NCBI GenBank assembly: GCA_964544295.1 | Contig: CAZJBJ010000002.1 | Span: 12,292-76,291, forward strand | Reading direction: 5' to 3' | Source: JAENVU01 sp964544295 | GTDB taxonomy: Bacteria; Actinomycetota; Acidimicrobiia; IMCC26256; JAENVU01 | Length of the DNA: 64,000 nucleotides | Shown: piece after piece, positions 9,070 through 16,767 of the stretch | Layout: every line of letters starts with the position of its first letter | Position numbering within the stretch: position 1 is the stretch's first letter | Position numbers and translations under genes: made by a program | The notes under the pieces: generated by a model | What the model saw: the letters and a program-made list of their open reading frames with translations, nothing else | What the model was told of the DNA's origin: nothing | Database searches by the model: none

Positions 9070-10488
9070 TTATTCGGGCGTCTTGGGCTCCCGGTAGTCC
9101 CGGGCGGCGCCGGTTTCGGGCTCGACTTCGAGCACGAGACCGTCCACCTCGACGACCCGGATGGCCTCGCCCGCCGCGATCGGGGTGGCCCGGTTGGTGC
9201 GGGCCCGCCACCGGGCGCCCCGGATCAGGACGACACCGTCCGGGTCGACCGCGACCGCCGCTTCGCCCTCCTCGCCGATCAGCGACTCCCGCCCGATCGT
9301 CGGCGTGGAGAAGCGGGATCGCACGGCGACTGGCATGGCCGAGGTGAAGAACGCGATGACCGCGGCCATCATCACGACGACCACCCACCAGTACACGTCG
9401 AGCCGCGACGAACCGCCGTAGAGGAACAACGTGCCGACGAGCAGGAGCACGGTGGCGATCACCGTCCACGAATAGGCCCGGCCGGCTTGCACGTCGATCG
9501 CGTACCCGAACATCGCGACGAGGATCAGGACGAGCGCCCAGGTGGTCACCGGCAGATGCGAGAACCCGACGAATGCGCCGACCAGCGCGACGGCACCGGT
9601 ACCGCCGGCGAGGCCGATCGAGATGGTGAAGAACTCGAAGATGATGAGCGCGAGCCCGACGACGAGCAACAGGTAGGCGATCGACGGACTGGTGAGCGTG
9701 TGCACGGCCTGGCCGACGAGATCGAGTTTGCGGAACCGGATCTCGTGGAGCGGTTCGAGACGGCGACCGTCGCCGGTCCCGACGACCTTGGCGGTGCGCA
9801 GCTTGACCGGGCCGTGCGCGGTCTCGACCGTCTGACCGTTGAGCGCCACGAGCAGGTCGCCGATCGTCGCGCACCCGGGCGGCGACGGGCAGACCCGGTC
9901 GGTCACGCCGCGGCGCACCGCCTGGTCGGCCGTCGCCGCGCGGTGGGCGATGAAGGCGTCGTTGCGTTCTTTGGGGACGACGGGCGTCAACGACGCGCCG
10001 CCGTCCTGGTCCAACATCTGGGGATCGAGCGGGCCGATGGTGGACCCGTTTGACACCGCCACGACCGACGCCTGGAGCGCGAGTTCGGCGGCGAGGCCGC
10101 GGGCCTTGGATCCCGACGGGCCGATCCACGCGACGACGGGAACCCGTGAGTTGCGGATCGCACGGAGGAGCGGCCGCGGATCGACATCGACCGCGCCCCC
10201 CGAGTTGAACGTGATGAGCAGCAACGTCGCCCGATCCGCGTTGGCGCCGCGCACCGCATCCCGGATCAGCGCCGCATTGGGCGGATCTACCAGCCCGCCG
10301 ATCTGGATCACGTCGAAGGTCGAGCGCGAGCGTGCCGCCGCGCCGCCGGCCGAGCCGACGCCCACGACACCGACGAGGATCCCGAGCCCGACGAGGACGG
10401 CACCGAGCCGGCGCAGACCGGACGAGCGGCGCGGTCGAAGATCGGAACCACGCGCTCCCGTAGGCTCACGGCGATGGAGCTGGCTCAC
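9070..10488 (-). CDS. NfeD-type membrane protein with degenerate ClpP-like domain
   Basis: About 472 residues from GTG 10488, which has a GGTGGAG site upstream; the start is uncertain because it overlaps the divergent ATPase gene by 15 bp. There is an N-terminal signal/anchor, then a ClpP-class fold (LLLITFNSGGAVDVDP, VVAWIGPSG), four or five membrane helices (roughly residues 275-400), and a C-terminal OB-fold (NfeDC) with LIGEEGEAAVAV. Full-length NfeD is thought to be a membrane protease linked to stomatin-type proteins. Where family members carry ASAG with the catalytic Ser, this protein reads KARGLAAEL, so the protease may be inactive. Confidence 0.8.
   Translation of the reverse strand: MSQLHRREPTGARGSDLRPRRSSGLRRLGAVLVGLGILVGVVGVGSAGGAAARSRSTFDVIQIGGLVDPPNAALIRDAVRGANADRATLLLITFNSGGAVDVDPRPLLRAIRNSRVPVVAWIGPSGSKARGLAAELALQASVVAVSNGSTIGPLDPQMLDQDGGASLTPVVPKERNDAFIAHRAATADQAVRRGVTDRVCPSPPGCATIGDLLVALNGQTVETAHGPVKLRTAKVVGTGDGRRLEPLHEIRFRKLDLVGQAVHTLTSPSIAYLLLVVGLALIIFEFFTISIGLAGGTGAVALVGAFVGFSHLPVTTWALVLILVAMFGYAIDVQAGRAYSWTVIATVLLLVGTLFLYGGSSRLDVYWWVVVVMMAAVIAFFTSAMPVAVRSRFSTPTIGRESLIGEEGEAAVAVDPDGVVLIRGARWRARTNRATPIAAGEAIRVVEVDGLVLEVEPETGAARDYREPKTPE
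10461..10466 (+). promoter_or_regulatory. leaderless-type -10 for the first ArsA-like ATPase gene
   Basis: TAGGCT ends seven bases before the ATG at 10474, with no ribosome-binding site in between. This is the spacing repeated before many starts in this window. Confidence 0.45.
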
Positions 10489-11421
10489 TTTTGCTCCACC
10501 TCCCGGGTGGTCATCGTTGCGGGCAAGGGTGGCGTCGGCAAGACCACGGTCACGGCCACGTTGGCCGTTGCCGCGGCGCGTACCGGCCTCCGGGTGCTGA
10601 TCGTCGAGGTCGAGGGTAAATCGGGGCTGTCGACGGCCTTCAATCGGCCCAGCCTCGGATACGAGGAACAGGATCTCGCACCGGGCATTCGGGGACGAAC
10701 CCTCACCCCGGATGCCGCCCTCCTGGACTGGCTCGCGGGCAACGGGTTGAAGCGGATCTCGAAGCGGCTGGTGCAGTCCGGGGCGCTCGACGTCGTGGCC
10801 ACGGCGGTGCCCGGGATGAAGGACATCCTCGTACTGGGCAAGGTCAAGAGCCTCGAACAGTCCGGCGCGGCCGATCTGATCATCGTGGACGCGCCCGCGG
10901 CCGGGCACGCGTTGACGTTCCTCACCTCGGCTCACGGTCTGCTCGATGCGGTCGCCGTCGGCCCGGTGCGCAAGCAGGCGGCCGACGTCGTCGCCATGCT
11001 CTCCGATCCGGCGCGCTGCCAGGTCGTGCTCGTCACCCTCCCCGAGGAGACGCCGGTCAACGAAGCCGTCGACACCGCGTTCGCGATCGAGGACCGGGTG
11101 GGGGTGCGGCTCGGACCCATGATCGTGAACGGGTGCTATCCCGACCTCGACCTCCCCGAAGGATCGGCCACCGCCGCGTCGGCCCAGGCGGATGCCGAGC
11201 TCATCGACGTGTTCGTCTCGGATCACGAGGCGGCCGCTCTCGCGGCGGCCGCCGCCTTCCGCGCCGAACGCACGGCGATCCAGTTGGTCCAGGCGGAACG
11301 CCTCGCCGAGCGGCTCCCGCTCCCCCAGATCCGGCTTCCGTTCGTCTTCACCTCCGAGCTCGGCTTCACCGAGATCGAGACTCTCGCCGACGCCTTCGTC
11401 ACCGGATTGGACGAGCTGTGA
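10474..11421 (+). CDS. ArsA/Get3-like ATPase (Rv3679-type)
   Basis: 315 residues. The deviant Walker A is AGKGGVGKTT (about 16-25), and LIIVDAPAAGHALTFL is the switch II region. It lacks an obvious arsenite-binding Cys triad, so an arsenite pump role is unlikely. It forms a tandem pair with the next gene, matching the mycobacterial Rv3679-Rv3680 arrangement, whose products work as interacting ATPases in stress tolerance. The client or ligand here is unknown. An 88-bp gap separates the pair. Confidence 0.85.
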   Translation: MELAHFCSTSRVVIVAGKGGVGKTTVTATLAVAAARTGLRVLIVEVEGKSGLSTAFNRPSLGYEEQDLAPGIRGRTLTPDAALLDWLAGNGLKRISKRLVQSGALDVVATAVPGMKDILVLGKVKSLEQSGAADLIIVDAPAAGHALTFLTSAHGLLDAVAVGPVRKQAADVVAMLSDPARCQVVLVTLPEETPVNEAVDTAFAIEDRVGVRLGPMIVNGCYPDLDLPEGSATAASAQADAELIDVFVSDHEAAALAAAAAFRAERTAIQLVQAERLAERLPLPQIRLPFVFTSELGFTEIETLADAFVTGLDEL

Positions 11422-11509
11422 AGCGAAGCGCGCACCGACGGCATCGTCGACCGCGGTCGCTGAGCGGGGCCCGACCGGCCTGGCCCGAAGGGCCGAGAGG
11501 GGGACAGTC

Positions 11510-12694
11510 GTGACCGTCCACACGCTCAACGACGTCGTCGATCACGGCGCGATCGCGGTGTGCTGCGGATCCGGTGGCGTGGGCAAGACCACCACCGCCG
11601 CGGTCGTCGCGATCGAAGGCGCGCGCCGCGGCCGCCGGACCGTCGTCGTGACCATCGATCCGGCGAAGCGCCTGGCGAACGCGCTCGGTCTCGACGAGTT
11701 GGCCAACGAGCCGCGCCTGATCGACCCGGCCCGGTGGGATCCCGACAACGACCGCGTCGGCGGCGGGGAACTCTCGGCGATGATGCTGGACACCAAGAGC
11801 ACGTTCGACGGTCTCGTCACCCGGTACGCGGATTCGCCCGAGCAGTCCGAGCGCATCCTCGCCAACGGGTTCTACCGGAACATCTCCGGGGCGCTGTCGG
11901 GCACGCAGGAATACATGGCGATGGAGAAGCTGCACGAGCTGCACGAGGACGGCGGCTTCGACCTGATCGTGGTGGACACGCCGCCGAGCCGGCACGCGCT
12001 CGACTTCCTCGACGCGCCGGCCCGGCTGCTCCGCCTCCTCAACAACGCGATCTTCCGCATGCTGATGGTGCCGACCCGCACCTACCTCAAGGTGGCCGGC
12101 GCCGCCGTGCAGGCGTTCATCCGCACGATCTCGCGGGTGGTCGGCGCCGAGGTCGTCGACGACATCGTCGCGTTCTTTCGTTCGTTCGAGGGGATGGAGG
12201 AGGGCTTCCGTACCCGTGCCGAGCGGGTGGTCGAGATCCTCCAGCAGGACTCGACCCGGTTCGTCCTCGTCACCTCACCGCGGCGCGACGCGATCGAGGA
12301 GGCGCGCTTCTTCGCGGAGCAGATCGGCAACCATCACCTCTCGGTCGACGCGCTCGTGGTGAACCGGGTGCACCCGCGCTTCGGCACCGAGCTCTCAGCC
12401 GGGTTGCGTGCCCGCGCCACCTCGCTGCGCGAGCTGCAGTTCTCGAACCGCAGCCAACGCGAGGCGCGCGATCGCCTCGCGGCCCGGTACCAGAACCTCG
12501 GCGAGTTCAACGAGATCGCCGAACGGGAGCGGACCCAGATCGAGACCGTGCGGGTGCGCACGCGATCGGCCGGGGTGGCGTTCGTGCCCTATCTCCCGCA
12601 CGACGTCCACGACTTCACGGCCCTGGCCGAGATCGGCCGGATCCTCTTCGCACCGCCGGAGAACGAGGCGAGACCGCCGGCGAGCGGGGAGTAG
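11510..12694 (+). CDS. ArsA/Get3-like ATPase (Rv3680-type)
   Basis: 394 residues from GTG 11510, preceded by GAGAGGGGGA. The P-loop is CGSGGVGKTTTAAVVA, then VVTIDPAKRLANALGL and LIVVDTPPSRHALDFLDAP, the typical ArsA switch motifs. A central helical segment (FRMLMVPTRTYLKVAG onward) may bind a hydrophobic client or the partner subunit. It is the second member of the pair and is likely to form a hetero-oligomer with the upstream ATPase. The long N-terminal extension of the open frame overlaps the first ATPase gene and is rejected. Confidence 0.85.
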   Translation: MTVHTLNDVVDHGAIAVCCGSGGVGKTTTAAVVAIEGARRGRRTVVVTIDPAKRLANALGLDELANEPRLIDPARWDPDNDRVGGGELSAMMLDTKSTFDGLVTRYADSPEQSERILANGFYRNISGALSGTQEYMAMEKLHELHEDGGFDLIVVDTPPSRHALDFLDAPARLLRLLNNAIFRMLMVPTRTYLKVAGAAVQAFIRTISRVVGAEVVDDIVAFFRSFEGMEEGFRTRAERVVEILQQDSTRFVLVTSPRRDAIEEARFFAEQIGNHHLSVDALVVNRVHPRFGTELSAGLRARATSLRELQFSNRSQREARDRLAARYQNLGEFNEIAERERTQIETVRVRTRSAGVAFVPYLPHDVHDFTALAEIGRILFAPPENEARPPASGE

Positions 12695-12697
12695 CGT
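12692..12697 (+). promoter_or_regulatory. leaderless-type -10 for the receiver-like gene
   Basis: TAGCGT begins at the TAG stop of the upstream ATPase and ends seven bases before GTG 12705. The small receiver-like gene can therefore be transcribed on its own, despite lying only 10 bp after the ATPase gene. Confidence 0.45.
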
Positions 12698-12704
12698 TTC
12701 CGCC

Positions 12705-13094
12705 GTGACCACGATCCTCGTTGCCGCCGAAGCCTCCTGGATTCGCGACCAGGTGACCACCGCGTTCGCCGGATCCGGCCAGCAGGTCGTCGAGGTGCGG
12801 CGCGGGCAGGACGTACGTGACGCCGTCGCCCAGCACGCTCCCGACCTCGTCGTGCTCGACATGCAGATCGCCAACATGGGCGGGATCGCCTGCGCGATCG
12901 ACCTGCGGATGGAGGCGGCCGAGGGCCGCGTCCCCCCGACGAAGATCCTGCTCCTGCTCGATCGGGAGGCCGACCGGTTCCTGGCCAAGCGGGCCGACGC
13001 CGACGCCGAAGTGGTCAAGCCGGTCGACGCCGGGATCCTGCGCCGGGTGGCGAAACCGTTGCTCGGCCCCACGCCGGCTCCGGCTCCGAGCTAG
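12705..13094 (+). CDS. stand-alone receiver-like domain protein
   Basis: 129 residues. The fold pattern is that of a CheY-type receiver: a first strand TTILVAAEASWIRDQV, the phosphoacceptor Asp in LVVLDMQIA, and Lys in EVVKPVDAG. The usual acidic pair after strand 1 is replaced by AEAS, which has a single Glu, so magnesium binding and phosphorylation are doubtful. No output domain is present. It directly follows the two ArsA-like ATPases and precedes tRNA-Pro; any functional tie to the ATPases is positional only. Confidence 0.75.
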   Translation: MTTILVAAEASWIRDQVTTAFAGSGQQVVEVRRGQDVRDAVAQHAPDLVVLDMQIANMGGIACAIDLRMEAAEGRVPPTKILLLLDREADRFLAKRADADAEVVKPVDAGILRRVAKPLLGPTPAPAPS

Positions 13095-13102
13095 CGGGTC
13101 GC

Positions 13103-13108
13103 TACACT
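13103..13108 (+). promoter_or_regulatory. -10 element of the tRNA-Pro promoter
   Basis: TACACT lies 11 bases before the first tRNA base (13120), placing transcription about 5 bases upstream of the mature 5' end. No clear -35 is visible. Confidence 0.5.
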
Positions 13109-13119
13109 CTCGCCCCTTA

Positions 13120-13197
13120 CGGGATGTGGCGCAGTTTGGTTAGCGCGCAGCGTTCGGGACGCTGAGGCCCCGGGTTCAAATCCCGGCATCCCGACCA
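13120..13197 (+). tRNA. tRNA-Pro, anticodon CGG
   Basis: A full cloverleaf can be drawn: acceptor CGGGATG/CATCCCG, D-arm GCGC-loop-GCGC, anticodon stem CAGCG/CGCTG around the loop TTCGGGA (anticodon CGG), T-arm CCGGG-TTCAAAT-CCCGG, discriminator A. The CCA end is encoded (13195-13197). It reads CCG codons, which should be frequent at this GC content. Confidence 0.95.
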
Positions 13198-13269
13198 CCT
13201 TTTCGGCTGGTCACCACCAGATCCATCGGCCGCATGCCGCGCCCGATCCGCATCCACCGCCGCGCGTCG

Positions 13270-14064
13270 TCAACGACGGCGAGCAGTCACCAACGTGGCG
13301 GTGAGAGGGCGAACGATCCACCCGTCGTAGCTCGTCTCGATGAGGGCCTCGACCTCGGCAAGCATCGCGTCGCGGGCTTCCGGATCGGTCATGGCCCGAC
13401 TGTTCGAGTCGGTCCGCTTGAGCTCCGTGTAGCCCCGAGCCGTGTAGCGCTGATCCCAGCGGTAGCGATGGATCGACGGCTCGTCGAAATCCGGTGAGGC
13501 GACGATCTCATCCACGAACGCGGGAACCAGTTCCTCGTGGGTCGGCGCGGGCTCGTACGTTCCCGGCAGTCCGTGCCGGCTGAACACGTGGTGGACCTCG
13601 TCGAAGAACCCTCGGTCGGTGGGTGACGAGACCTGGTTGAGCGCGATCAGCACCAGGTGTCCGCCCGGTCGGAGCAGCGTCGCCGGTCGGCTCATCCGCA
13701 CTTCGGGCGACACCCAGTGGTAACTCGATGCCGCGACCACCGCGTCGAACGAGCCCGGGGCGAGGTCGACGTCCTCGAAGGGCCCGACGATGAGTTCGAC
13801 GGTCGGGAGGTTGCGGGCGAGGACCGCGGCCAGATGGGGACCCAGCTCGACCGCGGTCACATTCGCGCCTCGGGCAACCAGCCCCTGCGTTGCCTGGCCC
13901 GTGCCGGGACCCACCTCGAGCACCATCGGTGACTCCGGCAGCGTGGCGGCCAACTCGTCGAAGAGTTCGTCGGGGTAGCCGGGACGCACCCGGTCGTAGA
14001 GCTCGGCCACCTCATCGAACCCCTCGCGCCAGGCTCGGGGAAGGTCGGACGCGGGCACGCGCAC
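13270..14064 (-). CDS. class I SAM-dependent methyltransferase
   Basis: 264 residues. The SAM-binding strand is MVLEVGPGTGQATQGLV (about 47-63), the acidic residue after strand 2 is in VTAVELGPHLA, and FDAVVAASSYHWV is motif II/post-motif. ASSYHWV with DRVRPGYP near the N-terminus places it among the UbiE/Methyltransf_11-type enzymes annotated with a P-Y-W substrate pocket. The substrate is unknown. It diverges from the ArsR-controlled operon, and the ArsR operator lies in the shared 87-bp gap, so ArsR may affect it too. Confidence 0.82.
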   Translation of the reverse strand: MRVPASDLPRAWREGFDEVAELYDRVRPGYPDELFDELAATLPESPMVLEVGPGTGQATQGLVARGANVTAVELGPHLAAVLARNLPTVELIVGPFEDVDLAPGSFDAVVAASSYHWVSPEVRMSRPATLLRPGGHLVLIALNQVSSPTDRGFFDEVHHVFSRHGLPGTYEPAPTHEELVPAFVDEIVASPDFDEPSIHRYRWDQRYTARGYTELKRTDSNSRAMTDPEARDAMLAEVEALIETSYDGWIVRPLTATLVTARRR

Positions 14065-14090
14065 TTCTTAGCCCATCAACGTCCCACTAT

Positions 14091-14116
14091 CCGTAACGAT
14101 TGTGTTACGGTAACCT
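14091..14116 (+). promoter_or_regulatory. palindromic operator (ArsR-type) with adjoining -10
   Basis: CCGTAAC (14091-14097) and GTTACGG (14104-14110) form a perfect 7-bp inverted repeat around GATTGT, and TAACCT (14111-14116) directly after it can serve as the -10. Binding here would block RNA polymerase. It lies 42 bp before the ArsR start and between divergent genes, as expected for an autoregulated repressor. Confidence 0.65.
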
Positions 14117-14151
14117 CACGGTGACCGAGGTCGGTCGCGAGGAGGTACCTG

Positions 14152-14481
14152 GTGAGTTCCGCGAGGTCGAGCGGCGATCCGTTCGAGGCGCTCGGCGATG
14201 CACATCGACGGGAGATCCTGCGGTTGCTGAGTGTCGGCGACAAGCCGGTGCACGAACTCGCCGACGCGCTCCCGATCAGCCGGCCCGCGGTCTCACGCCA
14301 CTTGCGGTTACTGAAGAGCGCCGGGCTGGTCGCCGAAGAGCGACGCGGAACCGAGCGGGTCTATCACCTTCAGGAACACGGGTTACAGACGGTGCACGAA
14401 TACCTGGAACGCGTGTGGGGCGACGCGGCCGGACGGTTCCGCCTGGTTGCCGAGAACACGCAGCGAAGGCGGCGGACGTGA
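14152..14481 (+). CDS. ArsR-family helix-turn-helix repressor
   Basis: 109 residues, GTG start with GAGGAGG upstream. A winged helix spans residues 10-80: FEALGDAHRREILRLL, ELADALPISRPAVSRHL as recognition helix-turn-helix, and GTERVYHL as the wing. There is no metal-binding Cys pair (ELCVCDL is absent), so it is a non-metal ArsR of the kind often paired with SRPBCC proteins. It overlaps the next gene by 4 bp (GTGA). Confidence 0.9.
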   Translation: MSSARSSGDPFEALGDAHRREILRLLSVGDKPVHELADALPISRPAVSRHLRLLKSAGLVAEERRGTERVYHLQEHGLQTVHEYLERVWGDAAGRFRLVAENTQRRRRT

Positions 14482-14921
14482 CCGAGCCGCTGCAGTTGTC
14501 GTACGAAGTCGATTGCGCGGCCGACCACGCCTTCGAGGTCTGGACCTCACGTATCAGCGTGTGGTGGCCCCTGGACCACACGATGAGCGGGGATCCGGAC
14601 GCGATCGTGCTCGAGGGCCAGGTCGGCGGGCGCATCTTCGAACGGGCTCGCGACGGCACCGAGCACGCGTGGGGCGTCGTCACCGACTGGGACCCGCCTC
14701 GCGGGCTCACGTTCACGTGGCACCTGGGACGCCCTGCCGACGAGGCCACCGAAGTCGCAGTGCGCTTCCTCAGTGAGGAGGACACGCACACGATTGTCAC
14801 GATCGAGCATCGGGGTTGGGAGCGGCTCGCGAAGCTCGGCGACGTGCGCGAGCGGACGCGCGACAACTGGGGATCCGTCGTCGGCCGCTTTGCCGACGCG
14901 ATACGAAGCGAAGGGACCTGA
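14478..14921 (+). CDS. SRPBCC (AHSA1-like) domain protein
   Basis: 147 residues. Residues 5-140 have the helix-grip fold pattern (YEVDCAADHAFEVWTS, GGRIFERARDGTEHAWG, LTFTWHLGRP, HTIVTIEHRGWERL). AHSA1/START-like proteins bind hydrophobic ligands in a deep cavity. Coupling to an ArsR gene is a recurrent actinobacterial pair, which suggests that ligand binding and repression serve one stress response; this is an inference. GTG 14478 overlaps the ArsR stop. Confidence 0.85.
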   Translation: MTEPLQLSYEVDCAADHAFEVWTSRISVWWPLDHTMSGDPDAIVLEGQVGGRIFERARDGTEHAWGVVTDWDPPRGLTFTWHLGRPADEATEVAVRFLSEEDTHTIVTIEHRGWERLAKLGDVRERTRDNWGSVVGRFADAIRSEGT

Positions 14922-15329
14922 ATGATGAACGGTGCGGGAACGAAGGACGATCCGTGGCGTCTCACGACGCCACCCGGGTCGTCGGCATACACGATGTACC
15001 GCGACGAGGATGCGGATCCACCAGCCCTGGTGTGTCAGGTAGGCAGCACGAAGCTGACCTATCACCTTCAGGCGATCGAGGACCTTCACGCGTGGCTGGT
15101 GGAGCAACGCGACTGGGTGCCGCTCGGCGCCGCCGACGAGCAGAAACCCGCGGCCGATGGCACCGTTGAAGCATGGGGCCGATCTGCGTCGAATCCGGTG
15201 CACGGGTGGTACGGCCTGAAGAAGGGCTATCGCGGTCGCTTCGGCATGTACCTGCCGCCGCTCCTCGAAGCGCTCGGCCTCGCAGAACTCACCCACGAGA
15301 AGCGCAACAACCAGATGCGAGCGAAGTAG
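14922..15329 (+). CDS. conserved hypothetical protein (DUF6855-like)
   Basis: 135 residues, starting immediately after the TGA of the SRPBCC gene (a second ATG at 14925 is also possible). It has DPWRLTTPPGSSAYTMYRD, TYHLQAIEDLHAWL and a basic C-terminus. I recall similar sequences as a small actinobacterial family of unknown function, but I am not certain of the number. It belongs to the ArsR operon. No signal peptide or membrane helix. Confidence 0.7.
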   Translation: MMNGAGTKDDPWRLTTPPGSSAYTMYRDEDADPPALVCQVGSTKLTYHLQAIEDLHAWLVEQRDWVPLGAADEQKPAADGTVEAWGRSASNPVHGWYGLKKGYRGRFGMYLPPLLEALGLAELTHEKRNNQMRAK

Positions 15330-15342
15330 GAGGCGAACGACG

Positions 15343-15657
15343 ATGACGAATGCGATCGTGGTGCGCTACCGCACCACCTCAGAAGCGGCGGACGAGAACC
15401 TCCAGGCTGTGCGTGACGTCTACGAGGAGCTCGCCTCGCACCGGCCCGATGGATTTCACTACCTGACGCTCCAACTTGAGGATGGCGTCTCGTTCGTCCA
15501 TATCGCGATCCACGACGACGACGTCGAGAACCCCCTCTCCGAAAGCGGTGCGTTCGCGCGGTTCCAAGCCGGACTTGCCGACCGCGTCGTCGAGGGTCCC
15601 GAACCGAGCAGGGGCAGCGTGGTCGGCTCCTACGCCTTCGGGTTGGGCGACCAGTAG
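15343..15657 (+). CDS. ABM-like small protein, dimeric alpha/beta barrel
   Basis: 104 residues. ATG 15343 is preceded by TAGGAGG, which includes the stop of the upstream gene. The strand-helix-strand order (AIVVRYRTTSE, LQAVRDVYEELAS, FHYLTLQLEDGVSFVHIAIHDD) fits the antibiotic-biosynthesis-monooxygenase/ferredoxin-like superfamily. It is the last gene of the ArsR operon. No catalytic assignment is possible. Confidence 0.7.
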   Translation: MTNAIVVRYRTTSEAADENLQAVRDVYEELASHRPDGFHYLTLQLEDGVSFVHIAIHDDDVENPLSESGAFARFQAGLADRVVEGPEPSRGSVVGSYAFGLGDQ

Positions 15658-15692
15658 CACGAACTCAGCGAGCGAACCGCTCACGACGCTGG

Positions 15693-16265
15693 TCAGGTTC
15701 GCCGACTGTCCGGTGGACTCCCGTCGCGATCGTCATTTTCGAAGTCGGTTGCCTCCGGGGCGGATCGGGCCGACGGCCGTTCGAGTCGCATGACGAGGCA
15801 CCGGTCACCGTCGAACTCACGCTCGCCGTCGGGCACGAAACCCACTCGGGCGTAGAAGGCGATCGCCCGGTGGTTGGTCACCAGTGGGTCGATCATCACG
15901 ACGCGGGCGCGGTGCAGTTCGAAGATGCGGCCGAGGGCCGCTTCCATCACGGCGGTTCCGAGGCCGCGCCCGCGATCGGACGGCGACCCGATCCAGATGT
16001 CGATCGCCCACGTGCCCGATCCGACCTCGCCCCAATAGTGCGACTCGTCGTTGAGGGCGTCGATGAGCTGCACGAAGCCGATCGGTCGACCGTCTTCGGT
16101 GGCGATGAGCAGCTCCCGCCACGGAACGGCTCGAGCGAGTTCGGTCGGCCAGTCGTACCAGTCAATGCCACGCCCACCCAATGCCGCCGCGACGTCAGGA
16201 TCGTCGTCCCACTCCGCGATCAAGCCGACGTCATCGATGCGCATCAGTCGCAACTCGACCATCAC
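15693..16265 (-). CDS. GNAT acetyltransferase, AAC(6')-like
   Basis: 190 residues. HYWGEVGSGTWAIDIWIG, the acetyl-CoA loop DRGRGLGTAVMEAAL, and MIDPLVTNHRAIAFYARVGF follow the Acetyltransf_8 layout of aminoglycoside 6'-N-acetyltransferases, but chromosomal relatives with other substrates are common. The last 25 residues are charged and probably disordered. Resistance function is not demonstrable from sequence. It is convergent with the ArsR operon. Confidence 0.82.
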   Translation of the reverse strand: MMVELRLMRIDDVGLIAEWDDDPDVAAALGGRGIDWYDWPTELARAVPWRELLIATEDGRPIGFVQLIDALNDESHYWGEVGSGTWAIDIWIGSPSDRGRGLGTAVMEAALGRIFELHRARVVMIDPLVTNHRAIAFYARVGFVPDGEREFDGDRCLVMRLERPSARSAPEATDFENDDRDGSPPDSRRT

Positions 16266-16366
16266 CCCAGGGTACGCGGACCCCGGAGATTGGACCCATC
16301 GACATCGACGCTCAATCCGCCGTACCCCTAGCCTTGAGCTCCACGCCGACGGGCCGAGGAGATGGC

Positions 16367-16663
16367 ATGGCGACGCTGCACATCGAGCATCCGATCACCG
16401 ATCTCGACACCTGGCTCGGTGCCTTCAACACCTTTGCCGACGCCCGCGCGAACGCCGGAGTCCGGTCACAGCGCGTCCGTCAACCGGTCGATGATCCGTG
16501 CTACATCGTCGTCGACCTGGAGTTCGACGATCCCGATGCGGCCCACGGTTTCAAGGAGTTCCTGGAGGGCGTCGTCTGGCAGTCCCAGGACCTGTCACCG
16601 GGGCTCGACGGCGTCCCGACGGCGCGTGTGCTCGACGACGTCGATCCCGACAACGGGCCGTAG
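16367..16663 (+). CDS. small dimeric alpha/beta-barrel hypothetical protein
   Basis: 98 residues from ATG 16367 with GAGGAGA upstream. It begins MATLHIEHPITDLDTWLGAF and continues with a PCYIVVDLEFDDPDAA strand pair and AHGFKEFLEGVVW helix. This matches many uncharacterised ferredoxin-like-fold proteins of actinobacteria. The gene stands alone between a GNAT gene and a HAD gene. Confidence 0.7.
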   Translation: MATLHIEHPITDLDTWLGAFNTFADARANAGVRSQRVRQPVDDPCYIVVDLEFDDPDAAHGFKEFLEGVVWQSQDLSPGLDGVPTARVLDDVDPDNGP

Positions 16664-16755
16664 AGCACCGACGCCGTCGCACTCACGTGCGACCGGAGTG
16701 GTCCTCAGCCTTGCCGCGCTCGGCTCGTAGCCGAATCAGTCCCGCCGCGGCTTCC

Positions 16756-16761
16756 TACGAT
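16756..16761 (+). promoter_or_regulatory. leaderless-type -10 for the HAD gene
   Basis: TACGAT ends six bases before GTG 16768, so transcription should start at the initiation codon. There is no Shine-Dalgarno sequence. Confidence 0.45.
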
Positions 16762-16767
16762 GGTCCA

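Noticed and set aside
15693..16265. Aminoglycoside resistance gene
   Set aside because: The GNAT resembles AAC(6') enzymes, but family likeness alone does not show resistance; kept as AAC(6')-like.
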